Shown: positions 21,254 through 32,660 of the stretch, in pieces
Numbering within the stretch: the stretch's first letter is position 1
Layout of the letters: each line of letters begins with the position of its first letter
Assembly: GCA_039519185.1 (NCBI GenBank)
Contig: CM076847.1
Span: forward strand, 43,496,916-43,560,915
Origin: Astragalus membranaceus
Taxonomy: Eukaryota > Streptophyta > Magnoliopsida > Fabales > Fabaceae
Reading direction: 5' to 3'
DNA: 64,000 nt
Program-made: the position numbers and the translations under genes
Notes under the pieces: generated by a model
Told to the model about the DNA's origin: nothing
Database searches by the model: none
Seen by the model: the letters and a program-made list of their open reading frames with translations, nothing else

Positions 21254-24200
21254 TTGGAAGCGAAACTATAAACAGAGCGATGTGCGATCTAGGAGCCAGT
21301 GTAAGTTTGATGCCTCTTTCTCTTTGCAATAGACTAGGGATAGGCGAACTTAAACCCACAAAAATGACAATACAGTTGGCAGATCGTTCCGTTAAACACC
21401 CCACTGGAATCTTAGAGGATATCCCTATCAAGGTAGGGCAAACTTTTATACCGGTGGACTTTGTTGTAATGGAAATTGAAGAAGACTCCCAAATTCCTAT
21501 TCTTCTGGGGAGGCCTTTTTTAGCTACTGCAGGGGCAATAATTGACGTTAAAAACGGTAAGTTGGTTTTTAATGTGGGGGATGAAAAAGTTGAGTTTGAA
21601 GTTTCAAACTTCATGAAGAGCCCGTCTGTAAAAGACTCATGCTGCAAGATTGACATTGTAGACTATTGCGTGCGAGACTGCTCTATAGCATCATCTTCAC
21701 AAGATAGTCTGGAAGATTGCCTTTTAGGCAACACAAATACAAATGCAGCAGGGGAAACCCAATTCTACATAAAACTTTTGGATGAAAATCCACCATCACA
21801 AGAATTGGGTACTGAAACTATGGGTAAGGAGAAACCTCGACCTCTCCCAAAGGAAACACCAAAAATAGAACTGAAGCCCTTACCATCATCTCTCAGGTAT
21901 GAGTTTCTTGGCCCTAATTCTACTTTTCCAGTAATTGTAAATGCAAATTTGAAACAAAATGAGACTGAAAAATTACTTAATGTTCTCAAGAAGTATCCCA
22001 AAGCCATAGGGTATACTATTGAGGACATTAAGGGAATAAATCCGTCAATATGCATACACAGAATACTACTGGAAGAGGACTATAAACCTTCTATCGAGCA
22101 TCAAAGAAGATTAAACCCAAACATGAAAGAGGTTGTAAAAAAAGAAGTTTTAAAACTCCTTGATGCTGGGATAATATATCCTATTTCCGATAGTAAGTGG
22201 GTTAGTCCTGTTCAAGTAGTACCTAAGAAGGGAGGCTTAACAGTTATTAAAAATGAAAAGGATGAATGCATTTCCACAAGGACAATCACGGGATGGAGAA
22301 TGTGTATTGATTACAGAAAGCTTAACAAAGCTACCCGGAAAGATCACTTCCCTCTCCCGTTCATTGATCAAATGCTAGAAAGGTTAGCGCGGCACTCACA
22401 TTTCTGCTATTTGGATGGTTATTCGGGATTTTTCCAAATTCCCATCCACCCTAGCGACCAAGATAAAACAACTTTCACATGTCCTTTTGGCACTTATGCC
22501 TATAGAAGGATGCCCTTTGGTCTATGTAATGCTCCCGCCACCTTTCAAAGGTGTATGATGTCCATATTCTCAGACTTTGTTGAAAACATAATGGAAGTGT
22601 TTATGGATGATTTTTCCGTCCATGGGTCAAATTTTGAAAACTGTTTAGCCAATCTGGAAAAAGTCTTAGAGAGATGTGAAAAGGTAAACCTGGTTCTAAA
22701 CTGGGAAAAGTGTCATTTCATGGTTAATGAAGGAATTGTCCTAGGGCACTTAATTTCTCACAGAGGTATTGAGGTAGACCGTGCAAAAATTGAAGTGATT
22801 GAAAAAATGCTACCTCCCACCACAGTAAAAGAGGTGAGAAGCTTTTTAGGCCATGCGGGTTTCTACCGTCGGTTCATAAAAGACTTCTCAAAAATTTCAA
22901 AACCTATGACAAGTCTGCTCCTTAAGGATGCAGCATTTATTTTTAACGATCTTTGTCTTGAAGCTTTTAACAGGTTGAAAAAGGCTTTAGTTACTGCCCC
23001 GATCATACAGCCACCAGACTGGAATCTTCCGTTTGAAATAATGTGCGATGCAAGCGACTATGCAGTTGGGGCAGTCCTGGGACAAAGAAAAGAAAAAAAA
23101 TTGCATGCCATATACTATGCAAGTAGGACCTTAGACGAGGCACAAATGAATTACGCCACAACTGAAAAAGAATTATTGGCGGTAGTTTTTGCCGTTGATA
23201 AGTTTCGATCATATCTGGTAGGTTCAAAAATCATCATTTTTACTGATCACTCGGCCATAAAATATTTGTTAAACAAAAAAGATGCCAAGCCGAGATTGAT
23301 CCGATGGGTTTTACTCCTACAAGAATTTGATCTTGAAATAAGGGATAAAAAAGGCGTTGAAAATGTCGTGGCTGATCATTTGTCCCGTCTACAAGGAACA
23401 AAAGAAGAAGAGTTGTCGCTTAATGATACATTTTTGGATGATCAACTCTTCTCATTGCTCAAAACTGAAGCACCATGGTATGCAGATTTTGTAAACTACC
23501 TTGCAGCAGGAGTACTCCCCCCAGATTTAAATTATCAGCGGAAGAAGAAATTATTCCATGATCTCAAACAGTATTACTGGGACGAGCCACTGCTTTTTAA
23601 AAGGGGAGCAGATGGGGTGTTCAGAAGATGCATTCCGGAAGAAGAGGTAAGTAACATTCTATACCATTGTCATTCTTCTTCCTATGGCGGCCATGCCAGT
23701 TCTTCAAAAACTGCTACGAAAATCCTACAATCTGGTTTTTATTGGCCGTCCCTTTTTAAAGACGCGCATCAATTCATTTCTAAATGCGACCAGTGTCAAC
23801 GCACCGGAAATATTTCAAAAAGAAATGAAATGCCCCTAAATAATATCTTAGAGGTTGAAATTTTCGACGTCTGGGGTATCGATTTCATGGGACCGTTTCC
23901 TTCTTCTTTTGGAAACCAATATATTCTGGTAGCCGTTGACTATGTGTCAAAATGGATCGAAGTCATTGCTTCTCCTACAAACGATGCAAAGGTAGTCATA
24001 AAACTTTTCAAAAAAATAATTTTTCCAAGATTCGGGGTCCCTCGTGTTGTCTTAAGCGACGGAGGATCCCATTTCATCTCAAAACATTTTGAAATGTTAC
24101 TGCAAAAGTTTGGAGTAAGGCACAAAATTGCAACGCCTTATCACCCTCAAACAAGCGGTCAGGTTGAGGTATCGAACAGAGAAATTAAAAGTATTTTAGA

Positions 24201-24759
24201 AAAAACTGTTTCGACTTCAAGGAAAGACTGGTCGGTAAAGCTTGATGATGCTCTCTGGGCTTATCGGACTGCGTACAAGACTCCCATAGGAATGACTCCT
24301 TTCAAATTAATTTATGGGGAGTCTTGCCACCTTCCGGTAGAGCTAGAGCACAAAGCTTACTGGGCAATTAAACGCCTTAACCTGAACATGGAATTAGCCG
24401 GAGAAAAAAGAAAACTCCAACTAAACGAATTGGAAGAACTGCGAATGGATGCTTATGAGAATGCCAAACTTTACAATGAAAGAACAAAAAATTGGCATGA
24501 TAAGCGTATTATTCGTAGAGAATTCAAGGAGGGTGACCTGGTGTTATTGTTCAATTCCAGGCTAAAAATTTTTCCGGGAAAATTAAAGTCAAGATGGACC
24601 GGTCCTTTTGAAATCCGTAAGGTTTACCCCTTCGGATCTGTAGAGATCTGGAGCGAGAAAACCGGATCGTTTAAAGTCAATGGTCAAAGGTTGAAAAATT
24701 ATTTAATTGGTGACCCAATTGAGAAAGGAACTAGTTTAGTTCTACATGATCCCAATTGA
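21250..24759 (+). CDS. Athila-like Pol polyprotein: protease, reverse transcriptase, RNase H, integrase
   Basis: A 1169-codon open frame with no in-frame ATG near its start (it opens at a GTG that overlaps the end of gag). Order of domains: aspartic protease with DLGAS at about residues 13-17; reverse transcriptase with WRMCIDYRKLNKAT and the active-site FMDD at about 451-454; RNase H with CDAS near 599; integrase with an H-H-C-C zinc site (about 805-845) and the acidic triad D878, D937, E973, the last two 35 residues apart as in DD35E integrases. The C-terminal part (GDLVLLFNSRLKIFPGKLKS) is the usual integrase tail; no chromodomain is seen. All catalytic residues that I checked are present, so the enzyme would be active if expressed in frame with gag. 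Confidence 0.93.
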   Translation: MIGSETINRAMCDLGASVSLMPLSLCNRLGIGELKPTKMTIQLADRSVKHPTGILEDIPIKVGQTFIPVDFVVMEIEEDSQIPILLGRPFLATAGAIIDVKNGKLVFNVGDEKVEFEVSNFMKSPSVKDSCCKIDIVDYCVRDCSIASSSQDSLEDCLLGNTNTNAAGETQFYIKLLDENPPSQELGTETMGKEKPRPLPKETPKIELKPLPSSLRYEFLGPNSTFPVIVNANLKQNETEKLLNVLKKYPKAIGYTIEDIKGINPSICIHRILLEEDYKPSIEHQRRLNPNMKEVVKKEVLKLLDAGIIYPISDSKWVSPVQVVPKKGGLTVIKNEKDECISTRTITGWRMCIDYRKLNKATRKDHFPLPFIDQMLERLARHSHFCYLDGYSGFFQIPIHPSDQDKTTFTCPFGTYAYRRMPFGLCNAPATFQRCMMSIFSDFVENIMEVFMDDFSVHGSNFENCLANLEKVLERCEKVNLVLNWEKCHFMVNEGIVLGHLISHRGIEVDRAKIEVIEKMLPPTTVKEVRSFLGHAGFYRRFIKDFSKISKPMTSLLLKDAAFIFNDLCLEAFNRLKKALVTAPIIQPPDWNLPFEIMCDASDYAVGAVLGQRKEKKLHAIYYASRTLDEAQMNYATTEKELLAVVFAVDKFRSYLVGSKIIIFTDHSAIKYLLNKKDAKPRLIRWVLLLQEFDLEIRDKKGVENVVADHLSRLQGTKEEELSLNDTFLDDQLFSLLKTEAPWYADFVNYLAAGVLPPDLNYQRKKKLFHDLKQYYWDEPLLFKRGADGVFRRCIPEEEVSNILYHCHSSSYGGHASSSKTATKILQSGFYWPSLFKDAHQFISKCDQCQRTGNISKRNEMPLNNILEVEIFDVWGIDFMGPFPSSFGNQYILVAVDYVSKWIEVIASPTNDAKVVIKLFKKIIFPRFGVPRVVLSDGGSHFISKHFEMLLQKFGVRHKIATPYHPQTSGQVEVSNREIKSILEKTVSTSRKDWSVKLDDALWAYRTAYKTPIGMTPFKLIYGESCHLPVELEHKAYWAIKRLNLNMELAGEKRKLQLNELEELRMDAYENAKLYNERTKNWHDKRIIRREFKEGDLVLLFNSRLKIFPGKLKSRWTGPFEIRKVYPFGSVEIWSEKTGSFKVNGQRLKNYLIGDPIEKGTSLVLHDPN

Positions 24760-25340
24760 AAAATTCTTTTTGACCGTCAAGCTAGTGACGTTAAAAGAGC
24801 GCTGCGTGGGAGGCAACCCACGGCTTAATGTATTTTTCGATTTGTTGAAAAATAAAATACCCCAGGGCCGGGTATCCTGAACCAGACAGCCAGGTGAGCT
24901 CTCCTAACCCCTTTTGTTTTACTTGAAAAATCATTGAGGACAATGCCTAGTCCAAGCATGGGGGGGTATTTTATTACTTTTCTTTATTGCTTTGCCGAGT
25001 TTTTATCTTTTTACTTTGAGTTGTATCTGCTCCCTCCATCACGAAACTTTGTGAACCCTAAGCATGTTTTAGATAAGCCTTTTCTGGACAAAAATAAATT
25101 TTTCAATTTTTCATTAGCAATCATCTAGGTGGACTGGTTGGGAACAACAAAGATTGTATCATGGTTCGATTTCTACTTCTAGGGCTTTTTCACACACACA
25201 CACTATTGAGACTATTTTCAGTTATTAATACAAATAGAGGGACTGAAAAGAAACTAGTAACCTGGTTCTCTTGGTGACATTCACTGGATGCGCGGTTACT
25301 GGAGAAAAACGTCTGAGTTGGGGTATTCAAAAAAAAAAAA

Positions 25341-25385
<45 letters not shown>

Positions 25386-25785
25386 TTGCAAAACCAATTC
25401 AAAATGCAAAAATTGGTACATTTTAAATGTCAAAATGAATGGTTAGCATATAAAATCAAAAAGAAAAGAAAAAAAATGCTTGAATACCCAACGTATAAAG
25501 ACCCTCCTTTGAGACCCGGTCTTAGTAAATGAAGGACCCAAGCTTAAGAATGCTAGGGAACCGGTTCTATGATGACATGGATATCCTCTCTAATGTATTG
25601 ATACTTTAAAATTGTCTCCCAATTCCACAAGAAGCCCAAAAATAGTAGCTCTCAAACCAAAGTGTTAGAATTGCCCCACAGTTCACTTAAGGTTTCGATA
25701 TGAAAATAATTTTCCTTCAGAATGGGCCTAAAGATTTACACTGTTTTTGCTTGAGGACAAGCAAAGGTTCAAGCATAGGGGAGTT
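24760..25785 (+). other. Athila-like 3' internal region with polypurine tracts and an AAT microsatellite
   Basis: No envelope-like frame is present. Two similar phrases, ttgaggacaatgcctagtcc followed by aagcatgggggg (about 24930-24966) and ttgaggacaagcaaaggttc followed by aagcataggggag (25751-25783), resemble each other; the second abuts the 3' LTR and is the polypurine tract. An (AAT)n run fills about 25341-25385. Confidence 0.7.
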
Positions 25786-27265
25786 TGATAAGTCTATTTT
25801 TAGAGTCTTTTTAATAGTTATTTTATTAAGTCTTTTTAGTATTTTAATTATATTTTTGTTCAATTTTACTGCAAATGTTTACTTTTTATCTTCAGGTTTT
25901 ATTTTGAAGCAATTTGGGCTGCCTAAGTCTCAGCAGGTCAGAATTCGACTAGATCTCTCAGAATTCGACAGCATCTGTCTCAGCAGGCCAGAATTCGACA
26001 GCATCTGTCTCAGCAGGCCAGAATTCGACAGCATCTGTCTTCCAGATTTCGACTTCGACTGCATCTGTCTTCCAGATTTCGACTTCGACGGCATCTGTCT
26101 TCCAGATTTCGACTTCGACTGCATCTGTCTTTCAGATTTCGACTTCGACTGCATCTGTCTTCCAGATTTCGACTTCGACTGCATCTGTCTTCCAGATTTT
26201 GACTTCGACTGCATCTGTCTTTCTGATTTCGACTTCGACTGCATCTGTCTTCCAGATTTTGACTTCGACTGCATCTGTCTTCCAGATTTCGACTTCGACT
26301 GCATCTGTCTTCCAGATTTCGACTTCGACTGCATCTGTCTTCCAGATTTCGACTTCGACTGCATCTGCTATCCAGATTTCGACTGTGCAGTCAAAGTTGG
26401 ATATTTTTGCCCACTTGAGGATGGCTTTTTGATGACTACCTTGGCCAACTTGATTTGCCACTTTTTCCTCTTTTGGACCATTTTGCCCCTCATATTTTCC
26501 TATAAATAGAGGCTTGATCCTCACTTGTAACCAAGCTTGAATTTTGTTAGAAAATCAATGACAAAGGCTCTCTAATTATTCATGACTTCAATTTACTCTT
26601 CATGCTTTTTATGATTCTTGTTTATTTACTTTCTTGCCCTTTATATTCTTGCTATTTATTTTCCAAGTCATTTACTTTCATTGCTATTTAATTTCTCGCT
26701 CTTTACTTTCTCGCTCTTTACTTTTCGCTCTTTACTTTTTCGCTCTTTTATTTTCCCTGCTATTTACTTTCTTGCCCTTTTATTTTCCAAGTCATTTACT
26801 TTCATTGCTATTTAATTTCTCGCTCTTTACTTTTCGCTCTTTACTTTTTCGCTCTTTTATTTTCCTTGTTATTTACCTTTTTGCCCTTTAAATTTCCAAG
26901 TCAAGTAAACTACTGGCAAGTCAAGTAAATTACTGGCAAGTCAAGTAAATTACTGGCAATTTACTTTTCAAGCAATTTACTTTCTTGTCATTTACAATTC
27001 CGCTATTTATGATTTTTGCACTTTACCGCTTTCTTTTATTTCTCGCTATTTAACTTTATGTCTTCTTCTTTTATTTTCTTTTCTCTTCTTTTGTCTACAA
27101 TGATCATGAGTGAGTAGACTTTACTAAAATATTCCTTCTTTCCAAAAACACTTTCTTTTCAGTTAATCAACTTTGAAAAATTAGATTGGTATTCACCTAG
27201 GCTCTCCTTGGGGATCGATAACTCTTTTATTATGCGATACGACCCGTGCACTTGCGGGGCTATCA
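25786..27265 (+). repeat. 3' LTR of the Athila-like element
   Basis: 1480 bp, the same length and order as the 5' LTR, with the same 11-unit 30-bp minisatellite (about 25975-26380). About 14 single-base differences from the 5' LTR are visible by eye, including changes within minisatellite units. Confidence 0.95.
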
Positions 27266-27350
27266 TGGAGCATCTGGAGTTGTAAGCAAAGAATGCAAGG
27301 CCATCGTTGCAGAGTATGGACAAATAATCATGGACTTGCTTTTGGCTGAA
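27266..27350 (+). pseudogene. Saposin-B domain protein exon, right part
   Basis: Continues the exon cut at 17823. It encodes GVVSKECKAIVAEYGQ and IMDLLLAE, then a GTGAGT donor at 27351. The Cys in SKEC and the IMDLL helix fit a saposin-B fold (lipid-binding, disulphide-linked helices) of the plant prosaposin-like family. The next exon is at 37990, after the intron carrying the Tekay-like element. Confidence 0.8.
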
Positions 27351-28054
27351 GTGAGTTCGTTTGACATTTGTTCTTGGCATATTTTGGTTGATTGGATTCT
27401 TATCTGTGGTCATGCGCAGTATGCTAGAAAAGTTTGGTCATCTTTTAGAATAACTTCTTTAATGGTTTTTGTAACGCTCCAAAAATTTAATTAATTATTT
27501 AATTGAATTGTTTGGGAATTTAATTGGTAGAAAAATAATGGAATAACTATATGTTAGTGTATGGGACCTATTATTAGTGTTAGGATTAGTAAAGGAGAGG
27601 TGTTAGGGAAAAAGCCCATGATTAAGTCGCATAAGCTAAGGGAAAGCCCATCAAGTTAAATGAGTTGACAAATAGTAGGAAACTAGGTTAGGGTTTCATT
27701 ATTAGAAAAACAAAAGTTTGAGAGTGAGAGAGAGCTAGAGGGCGCGACGGCCAAGAGGAGAGAAGAGGGAGAGAGCGACGCCAAGAGGAGAGAGGAGGCT
27801 AGGGTTTCGTGATCTTCTAAGGCTAGGGTTCGTGATCTTCTAAGGCTAAGGTAAGGGTGGGATTCAAGCCTTATACTGGGATATATGAATTACTTTATGT
27901 GGGGGTTAGGGTTTGATGATTGTCATATGTATGATCATATATGTATTGGATGCCTTGTTGAATAATTATGTTTGTGTGATTGATATTCCTATGCCCTAGA
28001 ATTGTTATTGTATTTCGCCATGATCATGAGAAATTGAATTGGGTGCTGAAAGTG

Positions 28055-28433
28055 GCGCCCTAGGCGCCCTGTCACTGTTTTCTCTTTTTGTTGTTGCTGA
28101 AACTGGCGCCCTTGGCGCCTTGTGCATGTCCCTGCGTTTGTGTTGCTGAAAACGGTGCCCTAGGCGCCCTGTTGCTGAAACTAGCGCCCTAGGCGCCCAG
28201 TCCCTGTTGTTGTTGCTGAAACTGGTGCCCTAGGCGCTCTGTGCCTGACGGTGTGTTGCTTGCTGAAACTGGCGCCCTAGGCGCCCTGTGCTTGGTGTTT
28301 TGTTGCTTGGGGATGATGGCGCCCTATCCCTAGGCGCCATGCTCTACTTTATCGCTGCTGGTGTTGGCGCCCTGTCCCTAGGCGCCACACCTTATTTCTG
28401 TCTTGCTGGTGTTGGCGCCCTGTCCCTAGGCGC
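28055..28433. repeat. GGCGCCCTAGGCGCC palindrome array in the Tekay-like LTR
   Basis: Repeated near-palindromes GGCGCCCTAGGCGCC and GGCGCCCTGTCCCTAGGCGC occur here, at 32087-32245 and at 36035-36550; the last part has 46-48-bp spaced units containing tgctggtgttggcgccctg. This is the position in the LTR where the related family at 55364-61648 has its GCACGG palindromes. Confidence 0.85.
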
Positions 28434-31400
28434 TGTTGCGCCCGAAAAATCCGGTTTGGGACTTTTCGTTTGACAACGTGGAAAAAGTTTGGATCCGCCA
28501 CCAATATTTTAATTTTAAGACCAAAACATTGAAAAAAGGTCTTTTAAACAAGGCGGGTGGTCTTTTGAAAACGCAGAGATGTAGGTTCGGTGGTCGGTTA
28601 GGTACGGGGAAGGTATTAGCACCCCGCACCTCCTTTCTACCGAAAGGGAACCATTAACTTGATGTGTGGATTGGACGAAAGTTTGAGTTTGAAAGCGGTT
28701 TTTTCTACTTCTTTTCTTTTCTTTAGGAGTTTGTTTTATTGAAAACAGGAGGGAAGAAAAATATTTTTGGTTATCTTTGAAAATCAGGACAAAACAAAGA
28801 TTTTTTTAAGAGTGTGCTTGACGGGACAGGACCCCGCTCCTATGTATCTCCCGGTGCGGTGGAGAATTCAAAGCTACGTAGTTCTCGGGTTATCTTTGGA
28901 AATCAGGACAAAACAAAGATTTTTTAAGACTGTGCTTGACGGGACAGGACCCCGCTCCTGCGTATCTCCCAGTGCGATGGAGAATTCAAAGCTACGTAGT
29001 TCTCGGGTTTTGGTTTTGAAAAAGGATTGAGCTTTCGCGAAGACCGAACAACAACGGTTAGAATGGTCTCACTACTAACTCCTTTTGAAAACAACATCAT
29101 CATTAACAACCTAATCGGCAACGGCGCGATTGGTGTTTAATGACAATTGGTTTATTTTTGAGAAATGAATAAGTTTTCGAAAATGGGATAGAGCTTTCGC
29201 GAAGACCGAACAACAACGGTTAGAATGGTCTCGCTTCTAGCTCCTTTTGAAAACAATATCATCATTAATGACCTAATCGGCAACGGCGCGATTGGTGTTT
29301 AATGACGATTGATTTATTTTTGTTTTGAAATGATTTTAGGAAATGGGTTTTAAAAAAGGAGTAGAACATTTCAAGTCAATTCTAAATCCATAACCAATTG
29401 AAAATGAATGAATAATACTCAAGCAAACATGAACAATCATTCATTAACCAAGATTAAACATGCCCATACAATCAAAGGATTCAATTATTAAAGATGCAAA
29501 ACAAAGTTCTCAAAGTAATTGTGTGTGTGCAAGAAGGATTGTATTTACCCTAATGGCTCTATGCTACAACATGCATGTAGACTTACGTCTCCATTAGGAG
29601 GTCATACAAGTGGAGAGGAGGGCACACAATCAAGTCAAGACATTTACATGACATCAAGAACAAGTGAATACAATTGATTGTAAACATAGAGTATTCTAAG
29701 TTAAATGATTGAATATGTAAGCAAGGATGCATGATTAGGTAAGCATGTGGGTGCATGAGTGTATAAGGAATGGATGCATAGCACTTTATTTATGAAGGGA
29801 TGGCATACAAGGATGCATAAGAGGATGCAAGAAATATAAGCATATGAGGATGCATGAGAGTGTCACATAAACTAAGTATGAATGAAGATGCATGAATGTG
29901 AAAATATTTTGGGTATTTTTTGCAAGTTGATAAGTTGTAAAATTTTAAGTAAGAAGTTAGTGAAAAGTAAAGTAAAAATGCATGAAGTGAATGGTAATTA
30001 TTTAATGAGATGGTAAAGTAAAAATGCATGAGGTAAATGGGAAGTGGTAAAATCTTTTTATGTTTTAGTAAAAAGTTAATGAATGGTAAAGTAAAAAGTA
30101 AGTGAGTGGTTAAAACCAAAGTAGTAAAATATTTTTATGTTTTGGTAAAAAGTTAATGAATGGTAAAGTAAAAAGTAAGTGAGTGGTTAAAACCAAAGTA
30201 GTAAAATATTTTTATGTTTTGGTAAAAAGTTAATGAATGGTAAAGTAAAAAGTAAGTGAGTGGTTAAAACCAAAGTAGTAAAATATTTTTATGTTTTGGT
30301 AAAAAGCTAATGAATGGTAAAGTAAAAAGTAAGTGAGTGGTTAAAAATAAAAAAATAAACACATTGACACAATTGCATTCATTTACACAAGATCAAACAA
30401 CCATTTCAAGCACAAAAATAGGCACAAAATAGGCCTCTAAGGCCGAAACCACAACATGCCCAAATCATCAAATTATTTCATGTCAAGATTCACAATCAAC
30501 ATGTAGAACAAAGCACATGACTAAACCCTAAATTTTTATGATATGCGAAATGCTAAAGCCCATAAACAACAATTTTATTCATGAAATCTAGTGCAAAATA
30601 TGTAAAGATGCAAGAGAAATTATTCAAGTAGAAGAATAACTCCTTCAAGGCCAAGGACCCATCTCAAACACCCAAAGCTCCCTAAGTCTTTGTCAAAATG
30701 TTTGAAATGGATCCTCAAAGCAAACAAACAATCAAGAAGGAGTTTGGAGTAGAGGAGAGATTATGCAAGAAAATTAAATATAAGGTGCAAAGCTTCAAGG
30801 ATTACCTCAAAACTACGAAGAAATGAAGAAGGAGATGAAAAGCTCAAAAATTGCTAGCTTTTAGCAATTTGATGATGCAACCTTGAAGAGAATGGAAGGG
30901 ATAATGGTGATCTAACAAGAAATGGAGGATTTGATGGTTGATTTTTTAAGAAAAATGGGTGAGGGAGAAGAAGATGGTTTCGAGTTTGAGAGGGGGAAGA
31001 GGAGAAGCTTTGGTGTGCTAGGGTTTTGTGTAGGAGAATGAGAGGCTAAAGGATCAAATGAGAAGCCAAAAAAAGAGGATCCTAGGTGTGGGAATGAGGG
31101 GGGTATTTATAGGATGAAACTAGGTCTAAGGGTAATTTAGTCTTTGTGCTTTTAATGTGCTCTAGGATTGAGTCTCAATTTTGAATCAAGGGTTGAGATT
31201 AATCCTCACATGGATCAAGGGTATTGAAGAAGCACAAAATGAGAGAGTGAAAGAGAGGGAGAGGGGCGAAAGTTAAAGGAAAAAAAGAAAAGAAAATTTA
31301 AACTTTCTTATTTTAGAAGAGATATTTTATGTGAGGTAGGGTTAAGGGCATTTTAGGGATGGATTGTTACCAAAGAGGGAAATTTGTGTTTTCTTAGGAA

Positions 31401-32086
31401 CAGGCTAGTGTAAGTGAGTGAAGTAATTTACCAAAAAGGGCAATGATTACAAAATAGAAGAGTGTGGAAGGGTTTGGAGAGAGACAGAGAGAGGGGGGGG
31501 CGAATGTGAGGAGAGGAGAGAAGGAAAAAACTTGTTTTTTTTTTTGTCTTTTTGTCTTATTTGAAGACACTTCCTTATTTTGAGTTTGAATTTTGGTCAT
31601 GGGAATAAAAGTGCACCTATTGGAAATGTGTCACATATTTTTTTGGGCACCATAAAATATTCCCTCTAGCCACCCATGACAATAAAAATTGTCACTTAAG
31701 AACTGAGGAATATTTAATGGTCCTTTTTTTATTTTTCTAGGCACTAAAAATGGAAAAATGCATTTTTAATTATTTTTTGACTAGGGTTTTCTTTCTAAAA
31801 AATTGTACAAAACTTATCCTTGATAGAATAAAAATGTACTTTTTGTGGATGTGCATTTTTGGCGAGAAAATCATCTTTTTGCGAAAAATGACCAAAATGT
31901 CCTTTTTGACCCTAAAACCCTAGTTTGCCTAAAAAGTGCATTCCAACCCTAAAAATGATTTTAAAGACCTTGGAATGACTTCTAGGACCCAAAATGCAAT
32001 GCATGATGCTCTTCATTCTTCAATTTATTTATTTTTTGTGGAAAATTAGGGTTTTGACCTAAGCCGGACAAAATTAGGGTATGACA
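28434..32086 (-). mobile_element. Tat/Ogre-like solo LTR, 3653 bp, TSD GGCGC
   Basis: Begins TGTTGCGCCCG and ends GGTATGACA on the plus strand, so it reads TGTCATACC... on the minus strand, the orientation shown by the paired LTR and primer site at 877-3894. GGCGC is duplicated at 28429-28433 and 32087-32091. There is no internal region or second LTR; recombination between two LTRs is the usual origin. It contains two copies of the TACGTA inverted-repeat block, a fourfold 70-bp tandem repeat and no coding region. Confidence 0.92.
30040..30350. repeat. Four-copy tandem repeat, about 71 bp unit, inside the solo LTR
   Basis: Units containing tatttttatgttttggtaaa and aagtaagtgagtggttaaaa repeat about four times from 30050 to 30345 with almost no differences, ending where the fourth copy runs into aaataaaaaaataaaca. 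Confidence 0.9.
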
Positions 32087-32259
32087 GGCGCCACACCCTA
32101 TTTCTGTGTTGCTGGTGTTGGCGCCCTGTCCCTAGGCGCCACACCCTATTTCTGTGTTGCTGGTGCTGGCGCCCTGTCCCTAGGCGCCACACCCTATTTT
32201 CTGTGTTGCTGGTGTTGGCGTCCTGTCCCTAGGCGCCACACCCTAGTTCTGTGTTGCTG

Positions 32260-32660
32260 TTGCTGTGTTGCTGTTGTTGTGCTGTTGTCGCTGTGCTGCT
32301 GCTATTGTGTTGTTGTCGCTGTGCTGCCGTTGTTGTGCTGCTGTTGCTGTGTTGCTGTTGGTGTTGTTGTTGCTGCTGTTGTTGTGCTGCTGTTGCTGTG
32401 TTGACGTTGGTGTAGTTGATGCTGCTGTTGCTGTGCTGTTGTTGCTGTGTTGCTGTTGGTGTTGTTGTTGCTGTTGCTGTGTTGCTGTTGTTGTTGCTGT
32501 CGTTGTGCTACCATTGCTGTGCTGCTATTGCTGTATTGCTGTTGCTGTTGTTGCTGCTGTTGTTGCAGTGTTGCTGTGGCCGTTGTTGCTATGTTGCTGT
32601 TGCCATTGTCGCTGTTGTTGCTGTGTTGCTGTTCCTACTTGTTGTTGTTGCATGTGGGCA
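32260..32660. repeat. GTTGCT/GCTGTT low-complexity stretch in the 5' LTR
   Basis: Degenerate (TTGCTG)n sequence. It opens long Leu/Cys/Val-rich frames on one strand and Gln/Asn/Thr-rich frames on the other, which I do not regard as genes. The equivalent in the 3' LTR is 36555-36990. Confidence 0.9.

Larger units (their letters stand above)
17824..27265 (+). mobile_element. Athila-like Ty3/gypsy LTR retrotransposon, 9442 bp, TSD TGGAG
   Basis: Two 1480-bp LTRs (17824-19303 and 25786-27265) both begin TGATAAGTC and end GGGGCTATCA. TGGAG precedes (17819-17823) and follows (27266-27270). The primer site after the 5' LTR is of the tRNA-Asp type known for Athila; the pol order is protease, reverse transcriptase, RNase H, integrase. 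By eye I count about 14 substitutions between the LTRs (about 1 percent), so this is a young copy. Gag and pol are intact apart from one frame break near 21235. No envelope-like frame follows pol. Confidence 0.95.

Noticed and set aside
21230..21255. Programmed ribosomal frameshift between Athila-like gag and pol
   Set aside because: Possible, but Athila-type elements usually have one gag-pol frame and there is no clear slippery heptamer; a one-base mutation is simpler.
24934..25128. Envelope-like gene downstream of Athila-like pol
   Set aside because: The 64-codon frame has no transmembrane pattern or length expected of an env-like protein; the region is non-coding.
27246..27494. 82-residue frame at the end of the Athila-like LTR as a gene
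   Set aside because: It joins LTR sequence, a saposin-like exon, an intron and the start of the next LTR; only 27266-27350 is exon.
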